DNA of 64,000 bases from Chloranthus sessilifolius (lineage: Eukaryota > Streptophyta > Magnoliopsida > Chloranthales > Chloranthaceae): the NCBI GenBank assembly GCA_021018995.1, contig CM037590.1, positions 41,666,287 through 41,730,286 on the forward strand, read 5' to 3'. The position numbers and the translations under genes are program-made. The notes beneath the pieces are model-generated. The model was not told where the DNA came from and ran no database searches. It saw only the letters and a program-made list of their open reading frames with translations. Positions within the stretch are counted from its first letter, which is position 1. Each line of letters opens with the position of its first letter. Below are positions 47,932 through 58,187 of the stretch, piece by piece.

Positions 47932-49144
47932 GAGCATCTCCAGCAAGGAGAGCTAAATTTGGGTAGCTAAACACCACTTTAGCTACTACTACAGTAAAAA
48001 TCACTCCAGTAGACACTCTATTTTAGCTATTCCTTTCTTTAAAATATTATTTTTCATTCTTATTTTATTATATTTTACTACCCACACTTAGGGATGCAAG
48101 TTCGGTATACCGAATCGAACCAGACCCAAAATTTTTGGTGTTCAATTCGATACTCCCCAAACCAAAATCGAATCAAAACCCATTTGGTTCGATTCAATAT
48201 ATTCTTTTTTTTTTTAAATCAAAACCGATTTGGTTTGGTTTGGTTTGGTGTAGGTAAAATACCAATTTTTTTATTTTTTTAGTGCATCGTTTCTTTTTTT
48301 TCGGGGGTTTTTTCGGCTTCAAGCCACCCAAACCGAATTGAATTGGGGTTCGGTTCAGTTTGGATCAATTTTTTTTTTTGAAACCAAAATTGATTTGGTT
48401 CAATTCGGTGTAGGTGTAGGTAAAATACCTACTTTTTTTTTTTTTTTTTTTTTCTTTTTTTTTTTTTTAGAGTATTTTTTTGGCTTTTTCGATTTTTTTT
48501 ACTTTCAAGCCACCCAAGCCAAACCGAATTGGGGTTTGGTTCGGATTGTCGGGTTTCGGTGTAGGTAAAATACCTTTTTTTTTTTTTTTTTTTTTTTAGG
48601 GTATTTTTTGGCTTTTTCAATTTTTTCGGATTTTTTTTGCTTTCAAGCCACCCAAACCGAACCGAATCCCAATTCGGTTCGGTTTGTCAAATTTTGGTGT
48701 TGTTCGGTGTAGGTAAAATACCTACTTTTTTTTTTTTTAGGGTATATTTTTTATTTTTTCGGATTTTTTTCGCTTTCAAGCCACCCAAACCGAATCGATT
48801 TAGGGTTCGGCTCGGTCCGGTTTGTGTTGGGTTTCGCTACAGTTCTGTCCGGTTCAGGATCCTCGGGTTTCAGTGCGATTTCGGTTTATTTTTATTTTAT
48901 TATTTTACTATTAGATAAGAGAGAGAGGTGAGAGGAGAGAGAAAGAGAGTTACCTTTAAAAAAATATATATTATTTTAATATTTAGCTACTGCTACAGTA
49001 ATAGCTAAAGCTAAATTTAGCTATTACTATAACAATAGCTATTTATAGCGTGTGGGATGGCGCTCCTGCTGAAGCTTAGTATTTAGAGAATCGCGCCCTA
49101 TTTTAACTATTAGAGCTTATTTGTCATGCCTACTGGAGATGCTC
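47932..49144. mobile_element. PIF/Harbinger-type non-autonomous element, 1.2 kb
   Basis: The terminal repeat GAGCATCTCCAG matches inverted CTGGAGATGCTC at the right end. TAA lies on both sides (47929-47931 and 49145-49147). 'TAGCTACTGCTACAGTAATAGC' type inverted repeats sit inside both ends (split motif near 47980 and 48980). It contains a TAGGGATG-started fragment with a four-copy tandem array. Confidence 0.8.
48247..48880. repeat. Four-copy tandem array, period about 150 bp
   Basis: Units start GGTGTAGGTAAAATACC at about 48247, 48407, 48558 and 48706 (periods 160, 151 and 148). Each contains a long T-run, GGTATTTTTTGGC and CAAGCCACCCAAACCGAA. The repeats diverge mainly in T-run length. Confidence 0.85.
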
Positions 49145-49622
49145 TAATAAAGAAAGAGTCCAAAAAGACTTTTCTTCTTTCCATAAATAAGCACATAAGG
49201 AGAGTGGAGCACCCTTATTGAGCTTGGTGCTCCACCCCATCTATCACCATTAGATAGGTCTCAAAAACCCCGGTCATAACATTTGTTGTATGGGATTTAT
49301 TCCCAAAGCTATCCTCTCAGTGTGTTATGTCAGAGACGGATCCTATCTACGTGCAAGTTGCACCGACACTACATCTAAGTTGCCTTATGGCGTATGGCAT
49401 TATTTAAAAAAAAACACTGTGGCTGCTTAACAGAGTTTTGAAACTGCCTTAATGTGGTTGTTTGTTTCTTCCTTTTATACTTTCTTAACCTTCATCTTTA
49501 GTGCTAGTGAGAACTCTCGTTGCATCACCATTGGGCATTGGATAGTGGACCAAGAGTGGTGATGACAGACTAACTAGCTAATCCCATATTTGATATATGC
49601 TTCATAATACATCCTATTCTAA

Positions 49623-49986
49623 GGGCTTGTTCAAGTGATTCTGGGCTTTTCTCATAATAGCTCAAAATCCTGTCAGCTCAGAATCTATTAATTTATTAAG
49701 ATTCCTGATCTTTTATGAGTCTTTTTAAGAAAAAATCCAAGTTCTTGTGTTTCAAGCGTTCACTTTTCTAGTTCAGAGTGGTATATTGCTTTTAGTTTTC
49801 TAAGTTTAGAATCTAAACATTTCTAATGCTTAGAAATTATTTTATCGCTTTCACTCAAAAAAACTCATAAAACATGAAGTTCAAGAAAAACTCTCAAATA
49901 TAAGAAAGGCTCGAAAAGTGCTAAAAAGATCACTTTCTGAGTCAAAAACTCAGCTTCCGAGCCTTTTTACACTCTCGAACAAGCCC
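49623..49986. mobile_element. Tourist-like MITE, 364 bp (family B)
   Basis: The ends GGGCTTGTTC and GAACAAGCCC lie between TAA duplications (49620-49622 and 49987-49989). Internal GAGC/TTTTT inverted motifs. Non-coding. Confidence 0.8.
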
Positions 49987-49991
49987 TAAAT

Positions 49992-50684
49992 TGTTAGAAA
50001 AATAGGTTCAGGTTGCAGAAGAAGATAAAGATTAAAATTAAAATATACGCTAATCCGATTCGAGGCACGTTAAATATCGTTGTCTTTAAACCGAGATTTG
50101 CCCCTACCACTATGATCTAGTGGTCACCAATAGGTTACCGGCAAATCGGTTCCAGGATACAACGAACCGGCAGCGTATCCGTGTGATTAGATTTGGTGAA
50201 TCTGATCACGCAACCAGAACACGAAAAAACTAAAGCGGAACTCTGAGAAGGAGAAAGCTTAAAGAAATTTGCGAAAATATGCAGTTTTTTAAAATAAGGG
50301 GTCTTGGGGCCCTTTTATAGATAAAATAGGTGTAACCGAACGGACATATCCGTAGCATATAACTGAACGGTCGGATAAGACATATCCGTTTAAAATTTAA
50401 ATGGGCGGTTAGACACTTATTCAAAAGTTTAATTAAATTACTGTATCGTCACGCTACGTACACGTGCTCGTCCCGTCCCGACCCGACCCGGCTCGGCGCG
50501 CGTGTGTGTGACTGATGGGTTGTATGGCGGTGGAAGCTACAAAATTCGGTGCCCCCTGGGTGAAGGCTACAAGCCTTGAGTCAAGACAAAGAAATATAAG
50601 CCAAACTCAAAAAAGAGTTTACACGATGTGGGACAAATCCTAATTTCAAAAGCTTATTTTTTAAAACCTTTAAAATATCCAACA
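49992..50684 (-). mobile_element. Solo LTR (copia-like), 693 bp
   Basis: TGTTAG...CCAACA lies between perfect 5-bp duplications TAAAT (49987-49991 and 50685-50689). On the minus strand it starts TGTTGGATATTTTAAAGG and has a TATA-like TCTATAAAAGG near 50315-50325, so it would transcribe leftwards. No internal domain or second LTR is present. Confidence 0.82.
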
Positions 50685-50689
50685 TAAAT

Positions 50690-52260
50690 AAATAAGGTTA
50701 GTTGATAACCTTTTAATTTACAACATTATTAGCACTCTTTATAACAGCAACTCTACAACCTATCATTACATTACGAAAAGAAAGAAATATTGAATGTGAG
50801 TGAAGAAAACCCTGCTTAGTGGGTATGTGATGATACTAAGGTTCTTCAATGCTTCTTACCCGCGGGATCAAATGAACAAAATTGCCTGTTATTGTTGTCA
50901 ATGTCTAAATCCAAATAGATCCTATGGCAAAGAGGCATGAACTCGTTGATTACGTAAGGTATATTTTGTAAAATCTCTTTCCAAACTATTCGAATTGGCA
51001 AAATCCTTGCCCAACTGTTGGTATTACTAAGATCCTTGATCCAATCACATAAACTGCCAATAACTGCTTAGTCAATAACTAAAATACCAAGAAAGCCCTC
51101 ATTTTTCAAAGTGGTGGGAATTAAGGCCTTCAAGTCGGCTACATTATATTGGCCGCAAATAACACTAAACACTAAGAGGACCCATTAATAGTACCGAGGA
51201 CATTCTCTCTGTCAATAACTTTATTATTTGATTCATAAATTGTATGACCCTATTCAGAAGCTGATTATTTGATTCATGAATTATATGACCCTATTGAGAT
51301 ATGTGAGCTAATTATCTGATTCATAGAGTGTATCACCTTATTGAAATAATTGAGTACCTTTATTCCAATACTCGATACAGATCAATCCTTAAAAATATAC
51401 TCACAGATGCCTATGTTATCTTTGACCTATTAAATAAAAAAATTTAAATATATTTTTTTTATTTTTTTTAAATCACATGTATTGATTAACCCAAAACGGG
51501 TATTACTTTGGATTGCCGCCTGGCATATCCGGGGGTAGCCCTGTAGAGCTACACTTGATTGCATTTTCCCAATACTCTGAAATAATATGGATTTTACAAA
51601 AAAAAAAGTTACGGCAGGTGGCCACAGAAGTATGGTACTAAGGGTTTTATCTTAGGCCTAAGATGGGCTCCTACATCATATAATTTTTCACCTTCATTAG
51701 GTGCCTCCTCTGTTTCTGTCAATCTAAAAAATATTGTCTTACTTTGGGCTAAGTGATCTTCTTATGATGTTAGTCCCTTGGACAATTTGACTTTAACTGA
51801 AAATTTGGGCATGTAGCTTAAAAATATGGGAAGCGAGAGCTCTATCTCTAGTCTAGCTAATGTGAGCTCATGTATTTTTAAGTTTGTCAAGATCTAATCG
51901 AGGACTACTAATAATTTTATATGTAAAATATCAGGTTGGGTTAGGTCGGCATGCTTTTGCCTAACCTGACCTAGCCTTATTTTTGCTAGACGGGATGCCC
52001 TGTGCCTGTCAACTTGACGGGTCAAGTTTACGAGCTTGGCCTGGTAAAAAATATTGGGTCCGGTATCAGGTCAACCCGACCCACCGCTTGTTATCCATCT
52101 CTAAAAATTCGTGACAGTCTACTTTTGACAGATAACCCAACCATCTGGTGATGCCACGTTCTTCTTTTCAAATATCTTCCTTTGGCGCCCTCGTCATATA
52201 AACACCTTGTATTCAGTGATATTGATTCTTACCAAAAACAAAATAAGTTTAAAAAACGAA
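50690..52260. other. Gene-free interval with a three-copy tandem repeat
   Basis: 51224-51354 has three copies (41, 47 and 43 bp) of a TTATTTGATTCAT..TGTATGACCCTATT unit. A GGGTTAGG/CCTAACC hAT-like remnant lies at 51935-52110. Confidence 0.5.
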
Positions 52261-52594
52261 AGGAAATTTTCAGGATTGACCCTCTTAGATTTACCTTTTC
52301 CGCTAAAGACCTTATAGTTTCACCTTTCCTATAACCGACTAGTTTGAAGTCGAGCCAGTTCCAACTAACGTAAAAAGTTTGAAATACCCGTTCTTATACT
52401 TTTTACTATTCCACATACTTTAAAAATAAAAAATATGCTATTTTCGATATTTGTGCGAAGTGAAACACCATTTATGTCATCTGATTTAAAGGCTACAATG
52501 TAAAGATCAAATGTGTCAAAGATCGGCACGAAACATGCTTTCTAACATCTATTTTTTCACATTTGACTATCAAATTTAATGATTGGCTCAACTA

Positions 52595-52726
52595 ACGAAT
52601 CATCACCGATCAGATAATCAATCGTTATTGCTCGAATAATAAATTGTCACCACTATGAAAAACAATCTGCATCGCCTTGATAAACAATCGTCATCGATTT
52701 GATAACAAATCGCCATCGCTCAGATA
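52595..52726 (+). repeat. 22-bp tandem array, left (6 units)
   Basis: Six consecutive units of exactly 22 bp with consensus near AACAATCGTCATCGCTTTGATA. Confidence 0.85.
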
Positions 52727-52865
52727 GAGAAAAAAGTATTTTAATCTAAAATTATTGGTTTACTTCAGATTATATGTTCTAGTTGAGTTAGCTGGGGTAT
52801 TTGGTTTTGACTGTATGTAGTGTTCAATAAAAATTAGTAATACGGCTGGAGCAATGGCGATTTGA

Positions 52866-53035
52866 TATCAAAGCGGTGAAAAAAAATTTTCAGAGCGATG
52901 ATGATTTGTTAGCAGAGCGGTCACAACTCATTAGTCGAGCGATAATGATTCATTATTTGATCGATTCATTATTAGACCGTTTTCGATTCACTAGTCGAGC
53001 GAGGACGCTTTATTATTTGATCGGTGACAAATCAG
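52866..53035 (-). repeat. 22-bp tandem array, right (8 units, inverted)
   Basis: Seven 22-bp units and one 16-bp unit of the type TAGTCGAGCGATAATGATTCAT, the inverse of the left array's unit. Confidence 0.85.
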
Positions 53036-53603
53036 TAGTTGAGCCTATCATCAAATTTGATAGACTGTGTTGAATCAAATGGTAGAGAGCAAGTGTCGTG
53101 TTGATATTTGGCACCTATGATCTTTACATTGTCACTTTCAAATCAAATGAGTTAGATGGTGGATGCATTGAATCACACGATGGAAATCGTTTTTCAACCT
53201 AATCTTCTACATGATGGATCATGAGATCTTGGGCATGTCATCAGACTATCGATTATTTTAGTTCACATTGCACACATTCTTAAAAACTCAAAAGCCAAAT
53301 GGTGTGCACACGTGAGATCATGTTGGGATCTTTATCAAGTGATTCGAAGCAGTCAATGGCGTAGCAGTGTCAAGAGTGGAATGCGAAACTATAATTTTGT
53401 GGTGTGTTTAGAACTGTCCAAACAAAAAATTCTTGATTTTACAACCTTTTATTGGCTTTTGAGGTACTTTTGGCATTTTAGATTTTTGGGTGACGACTTG
53501 CTTGGCGCTGGTTAGTTTGGTGGCCGGTAGTTTGGTGAAAGATGAAATTATATGGTCTCTTACAGAATAAGTGAATTTAAGAGGGTCAATTTTGAAATTT
53601 TCT

Positions 53604-53606
<3 letters not shown>

Positions 53607-53655
<49 letters not shown>
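53607..53655. repeat. (TA)n microsatellite
   Basis: 49 bp of pure TA, abutting the left end of the palindromic MITE. Confidence 0.95.
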
Positions 53656-53659
<4 letters not shown>

Positions 53660-54233
53660 AAGGGATCCGTCCTCCAACCTTCCACGTGGATCTCCACGTG
53701 GCGCCCAAAATATTGTTTCGATGCCACATGCACTTTGGGTGCATTGCTTAGATCATGTTCGAAAAAAAAAAATTAAAAATTCATCTCCACCGTGTATTTT
53801 TTGAGCCGTGAAATGTGGACCAATAAAAATCGTCAAACTTTGACTTGTGAGTTTAAAATTTATTTTTTTATTTTTATTTTAATATTGATCTAAACTGTCC
53901 ATGTGGAGCACAGGTGGACAGTTTAGATCCATATAAAAAAAAAATTAAAAAATAAATTTCAAACCCACAAGTCAAAGTTTAACGATTTTTATTGGTCCAC
54001 ATTTCACAGTTCAAAAAATACACGGTGGAGATAAGGTTTTAATTTTTTTTTTTTCATCAAAGTTTGACGATTTTTATTGGTCCACATTTCACGATTTAAA
54101 ATATACACGGTGAAGATGATTATTTTTTTCAAAAATGATCTAAGCAATACACCCAAGATACATGTAGCATCGAAATAATATTTTAAGTAATACGTAAAGC
54201 TCTACATGAAAGGTTGGAGGACGGATCGCTTTT

Positions 54234-54235
<2 letters not shown>
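53656..54235. mobile_element. Palindromic MITE between two (TA)n tracts
   Basis: The left GGATCCGTCCTCCAACCTT and right AAGGTTGGAGGACGGATCG are inverted. AATAAAAATCGTCAAACTTTG pairs with its inverse. The right arm carries an extra direct duplicate (about 53968-54030 and 54056-54120). TA tracts on both sides suggest a TA target. Confidence 0.8.
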
Positions 54236-54277
<42 letters not shown>

Positions 54278-54356
54278 ACGACAAGGGTGTACCGAACCAT
54301 TCAAACGAGAATCATGAGTTACAGAAAATTAATCCGCACCGTTGAGTATTGCTGCT

Positions 54357-54500
54357 CGAATCTTATCCAACGGTGCAGGTACATTGGATATTTGGATTGG
54401 GACCCACGCAGTTTCAAAATTCTATCAGCGAATCTTATCCAACGGTGCAGGTACATTGGATATTTGGGTTGGGACCCACGCAGTTTCAAAATTCTATCAG
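54357..54500. repeat. 72-bp tandem duplication
   Basis: Units 54357-54428 and 54429-54500 are head-to-tail and differ at one base. They contain CTTATCCAACGGTGCAGG. The overlapping ORFs on both strands merely translate the repeat. Confidence 0.95.
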
Positions 54501-54539
54501 CCGTCAAACTGTTCACATGTGAACAAAGTTGAGCTTCTC

Positions 54540-55424
54540 ACAGCCATTTAAATTCCCAAGGTGTCAAACGCACTTCCCAATTTTCATCATTATTTGATTA
54601 TTTTGATGATGTGGCACACAGTTGCCGAATGATTTAGGAAATGACCAAAATAGCCCTAATGAATGTGGCTTCTTTTAACAGCCAGGTTCATCTCATATAT
54701 AAATAAATAAATAAAATATATCCCCTTGGCCATTGGAAGGGAACATGCTGGCATGACTCTTTTCCTTCCCTCCATCGTTTGAATTTCAAAACGATGGGGA
54801 CACATCCATTGGAAAATTGCAAACATTTGTCAAAGAGAGACTCTTCCCTGAAACTCGTGCTCAGTCCGATTAGAGAACATTTTGCATTTTATTTTGGACC
54901 GTTCTTTTAGGATCTTCATCAGACGGTAAAAATGATGAAATGGTTTTGATTTTTGGGTGAACCTTATGTACGGTATAGCTTGCCTCTTTTACATCTGAGA
55001 TTGACATATATTGGTGGACAATATTATATGATGGACAGAAAACAGCACACCATTAAGGGACTGCTGATTTGGTGCGATGCAAGCACAATAGGGCCAACAA
55101 TGCACGCCGGGCAGCCACTTATATCGCACTCTGTGAGCATTAGTTGAATGGTCTTCTATTTCTCGTCCCTGCATTATAATTTTTATATATTGTCATATGT
55201 AGGCCACGAGCCAACCTTTTCCAAGCCCAGCTCATGGGGCCTTACCAAGTCAAATAAATTAAACTTGGCATATGTTGTATAAAAGTAACATATTAGTTGT
55301 ATATTGTTCATCTCGACCGTAGATTAGATAAAAAAAGGATGTCATTATTTGCACATAAAAAATTGGACCTTCTACACAAGTTAAAAAAGGAAAGACTTAG
55401 TTTTTCGGACTCTATGCCATATGA
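54540..55424. other. Gene-free interval
   Basis: No gene and no clear element ends are seen. Confidence 0.4.
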
Positions 55425-55680
55425 AAATACCATTTAAGCCGTTCAATTTCATAGCCATGATTTATAATTCAAAAAAAATTAGCACCAAACACCATCTCAA
55501 ATATGTGATTCAGCACAGTTGAAGACAATCATTTGATTTAATAAATACTCCTTTAAATCAAATGATAGAGATCATATTCAGTGCTTATCTTTTGCATTAA
55601 ATGTTTTTAGCTCGTGACCTTCAAATCAGACAGCTTATATGGACAGGTCCCCAGAGAATGTACAATTAATAGCTCCCATA
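55425..55680. mobile_element. Palindromic MITE upstream of the receptor kinase
   Basis: 'ATCATTTGATTTAATAAATA' at the centre pairs with its inverse. 'TCAGACAGCTTATATGG' pairs with 'CCATTTAAGCCGTTCAA'. Same family as 20880-21140. It lies about 480 bp before the start codon. Confidence 0.6.
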
Positions 55681-55899
55681 AAAATCATTATCCGAAAAAT
55701 CCTATCCATCTAATCAAGGAAGACCTAGATGATCTTTATCATATAGTTAGATTGTGAAATAATTTTTATTCTTACAAAATTTTGACCTAATAATGTGTTG
55801 CATTGCCACATTAAAAGTTCCGAAGGATAATTTATAAAAGCCAAGTCACAAGTACCATCCTCTCTAGGGAATCCAAACACCCAATAATAATCTTAAAAG

Positions 55900-56159
55900 A
55901 ACAAAATTTCAAAGATCACGCGCCCATTTCTATCCGTTAAAGCCCCATTTTCAGACCTTGTCCCCTTTCTTCTTCATCTTCCAGCTTGAAATCTTGCTAA
56001 TTTCAACCTCATTTCTTTAAAACACTTTTTAAATTCAGCCTCCTTTCTCAGCAAGAATTCACATCCCACAAAGTGAACCCTTTCTTCCCCTAATCCGCCT
56101 CCCAATCTTGCTACTATTTTTTTTCCTTCTTTATTAACCTCTAGCTTGAACCCATCAAC
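55900..56159 (+). promoter_or_regulatory. Pyrimidine-rich 5' leader of the receptor kinase
   Basis: CTTTCTTCTTCATCTTCC-type sequence is typical of plant 5' UTRs and runs up to the ATG at 56160. No clear TATA box was identified. Confidence 0.4.
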
Positions 56160-58187
56160 ATGAATTTGCCACCAAGAAACTTAATTTTCTTCACTTTCTT
56201 GTTAATCTTCTTCAGTGAACCAACTTTATCTTCCAATCTCACCCTCAATTTCCCTTCATTTACCCTCCGAAATTTCACTCTCCTTGGTGATTCCTACCTC
56301 CGTGACGGCACTGTTGGCCTGACCCGCGAACTGGGCGTTCCTTCGTCGAGCGCTGGCGCCATAATTTGTGACCTTCCCGTCCAATTCTTCGATCCGGTAA
56401 CCAACATTTCTGCTTCTTTCTCCACAAGATTCACTTTCACCATCACCAACACCAATCCCGATTCGTTCGGTGATGGATTGACTTTTTTCATTTCACCCGA
56501 CAATTCCACGCTTGGAAGTGCCGGGCCCTATCTGGGCCTCATCAAATCATCCAATCCAAATAAGAAAAAATTCTTTGCTGTCGAATTTGACACGCGTCTT
56601 GACACACAATTTGAAGATCCTAATTCAAACCACATTGGATTGGATGTAGATAATCTCACATCGGCGAAAACAGTGGATGCGAGTTTACATGGGATCGATC
56701 TAAAGAGCGGGAATTTGATTACAGCGTGGGTGGACTACGACAATTATAAAAAGAAGGTTACTGTGTGGTTGAGTTACTCCAATTTGAAACCTGAAAAGTC
56801 AATTTTGTCCATGAAGGTAGACCTTTCCGAGCATTTTGAAAATTTTATGTACTTGGGTTTTTCGGCATCGACAGAAGGTAGTACTGAGCTCCACGTGATA
56901 AATGAATGGAGCTTCCAAACCTACGGGTTCCATTCATTGAATCTGCCTTACAAGGGTCCTTATAAGTCTCACAACGTATCTGATACCACGTGGACGATAA
57001 TTCCGGTAATACCCATTACCAAATCTAGAAGCAATTCGCACAAGAAGCTCAAATTAGTCCTCGGAATCGGAGGACCAATTGTTGTTTGCGCTGTTCTGGT
57101 AGCATTCAGTTTGCTTTCAATCAAGAAATGGAGGGAGATACAGATGAATTCCATATTCAAACCAGAGATTATAAAAGGCCCGAGAAAATTTAGTTACCGA
57201 GAATTATGTTTTGCAACAAATGGGTTTCATTCGGACCGGATTGTTGGCCATGGAGCATTTGGAACTGTATACAAAGCTGTTCTTGGATCGGGCCTTACAT
57301 TTGCAGTCAAAAGATCGAAACAAGCCCATCAAGGTAAAAGTGAGTTTCTTGCCGAACTGTCGATAATAGGTTGCTTGAGGCACAAAAATCTAGTTCAGCT
57401 ACAAGGTTGGTGCACTGAGAAGGGCGAATTGTTACTAGTATATGAATTCATGCCCAACGGGAGCCTCGATAAGATTCTTTACGAAGAACCCAGAGATGGG
57501 CTGACTCTTAAATGGGATCAACGGTACAATATTGCTGTTGGGATCGCCTCGGTGCTTACATATCTACACGAAGAATGCGAGCAACAAGTAATACATAGAG
57601 ACATTAAGACTAGTAATATAATGTTGGATGCACATTTCAATCCGCGATTGGGCGATTTCGGACTAGCAAGGCTTACAGAGCACAATAAGAGCCCTGTATC
57701 TACGTTAACGGCAGGCACTATGGGGTATCTTGCCCCCGAGTATCTTCAATATGGTAAAGCGACTGAGAAAACTGACACATTCAGTTTTGGGATTGTTATA
57801 CTTGAACTTGCTTGTGGGAAGAGGCCTATTGATAAAGATGTAGCGACACAGAAGACGGTTAATCTAGTGGACTGGGTGTGGGGCTTATACTCAGAAGATA
57901 GACTTATCGAGGCTGCAGACCCCAGATTGAATGAGGAGTTTGATAAGGAGGAGATGAAGAGGTTGTTACTTGTAGGGCTTAGTTGTGTGAACCCAGATTA
58001 TGCTAGGAGGCCATCAATGAGGAGAGTTCTGCAGATACTGAATGATGAAGCAAAAGGGTTTGTCGTGCCTAGGACAAAACCGAGCCTTACGTTTTCACAT
58101 AGTTTGCCACAGAATATTCATGAGATTCTTTCCGACTCTGAAGAGAGCATGATAATGAGCCCCTTGTATGAGCTCAGAATTGATTGA
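56160..58187 (+). CDS. LECRKS7: L-type lectin-domain receptor-like kinase, S.7 type
   Basis: A single uninterrupted 675-codon frame. Residues 1-25 form a signal peptide. Residues 26-270 are a legume-lectin domain with FGDGLTFF and the metal-site stretch VEFDT (Glu142, Asp144) ... DPNSNHIG (Asp153, Asn157, His158). Residues about 298-321 are a single transmembrane helix. Residues about 355-630 are a Ser/Thr kinase with GHGAFGTVY (363-371), Lys384, HRD (479-481), DFG (Asp499 with its neighbours) and YLAPEYL. All key catalytic residues are present. The protein should sit in the plasma membrane with the lectin outside. The lectin opening ('LRNFTLLGDSYLRDGTVGLTRELGVPSSS') and 'LTAGTMGYLAPEYLQYG' resemble Arabidopsis LecRK-S.7, and the rice S.7 protein is reported in pollen development. 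The ligand is unknown. Confidence 0.95.
   Translation: MNLPPRNLIFFTFLLIFFSEPTLSSNLTLNFPSFTLRNFTLLGDSYLRDGTVGLTRELGVPSSSAGAIICDLPVQFFDPVTNISASFSTRFTFTITNTNPDSFGDGLTFFISPDNSTLGSAGPYLGLIKSSNPNKKKFFAVEFDTRLDTQFEDPNSNHIGLDVDNLTSAKTVDASLHGIDLKSGNLITAWVDYDNYKKKVTVWLSYSNLKPEKSILSMKVDLSEHFENFMYLGFSASTEGSTELHVINEWSFQTYGFHSLNLPYKGPYKSHNVSDTTWTIIPVIPITKSRSNSHKKLKLVLGIGGPIVVCAVLVAFSLLSIKKWREIQMNSIFKPEIIKGPRKFSYRELCFATNGFHSDRIVGHGAFGTVYKAVLGSGLTFAVKRSKQAHQGKSEFLAELSIIGCLRHKNLVQLQGWCTEKGELLLVYEFMPNGSLDKILYEEPRDGLTLKWDQRYNIAVGIASVLTYLHEECEQQVIHRDIKTSNIMLDAHFNPRLGDFGLARLTEHNKSPVSTLTAGTMGYLAPEYLQYGKATEKTDTFSFGIVILELACGKRPIDKDVATQKTVNLVDWVWGLYSEDRLIEAADPRLNEEFDKEEMKRLLLVGLSCVNPDYARRPSMRRVLQILNDEAKGFVVPRTKPSLTFSHSLPQNIHEILSDSEESMIMSPLYELRID

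Larger units (their letters stand above)
52261..53602. mobile_element. Non-autonomous MULE relative with inverted 22-bp arrays, 1.34 kb
   Basis: Terminal inverted repeats (about 80 bp: 52261-52340 and 53530-53602) resemble the MULE ends, sharing an AGATTTACCTTTT..AAAGACC..TTTCACC..ACTAG layout with 23860-23930. Inner inverted segments pair 52490-52595 with 53036-53130. No transposase. No clear 9-bp target duplication is left. Confidence 0.7.

Noticed and set aside
54206..54551. ORFs over the 72-bp duplication
   Set aside because: They are open in several frames only because the repeated unit lacks stops.
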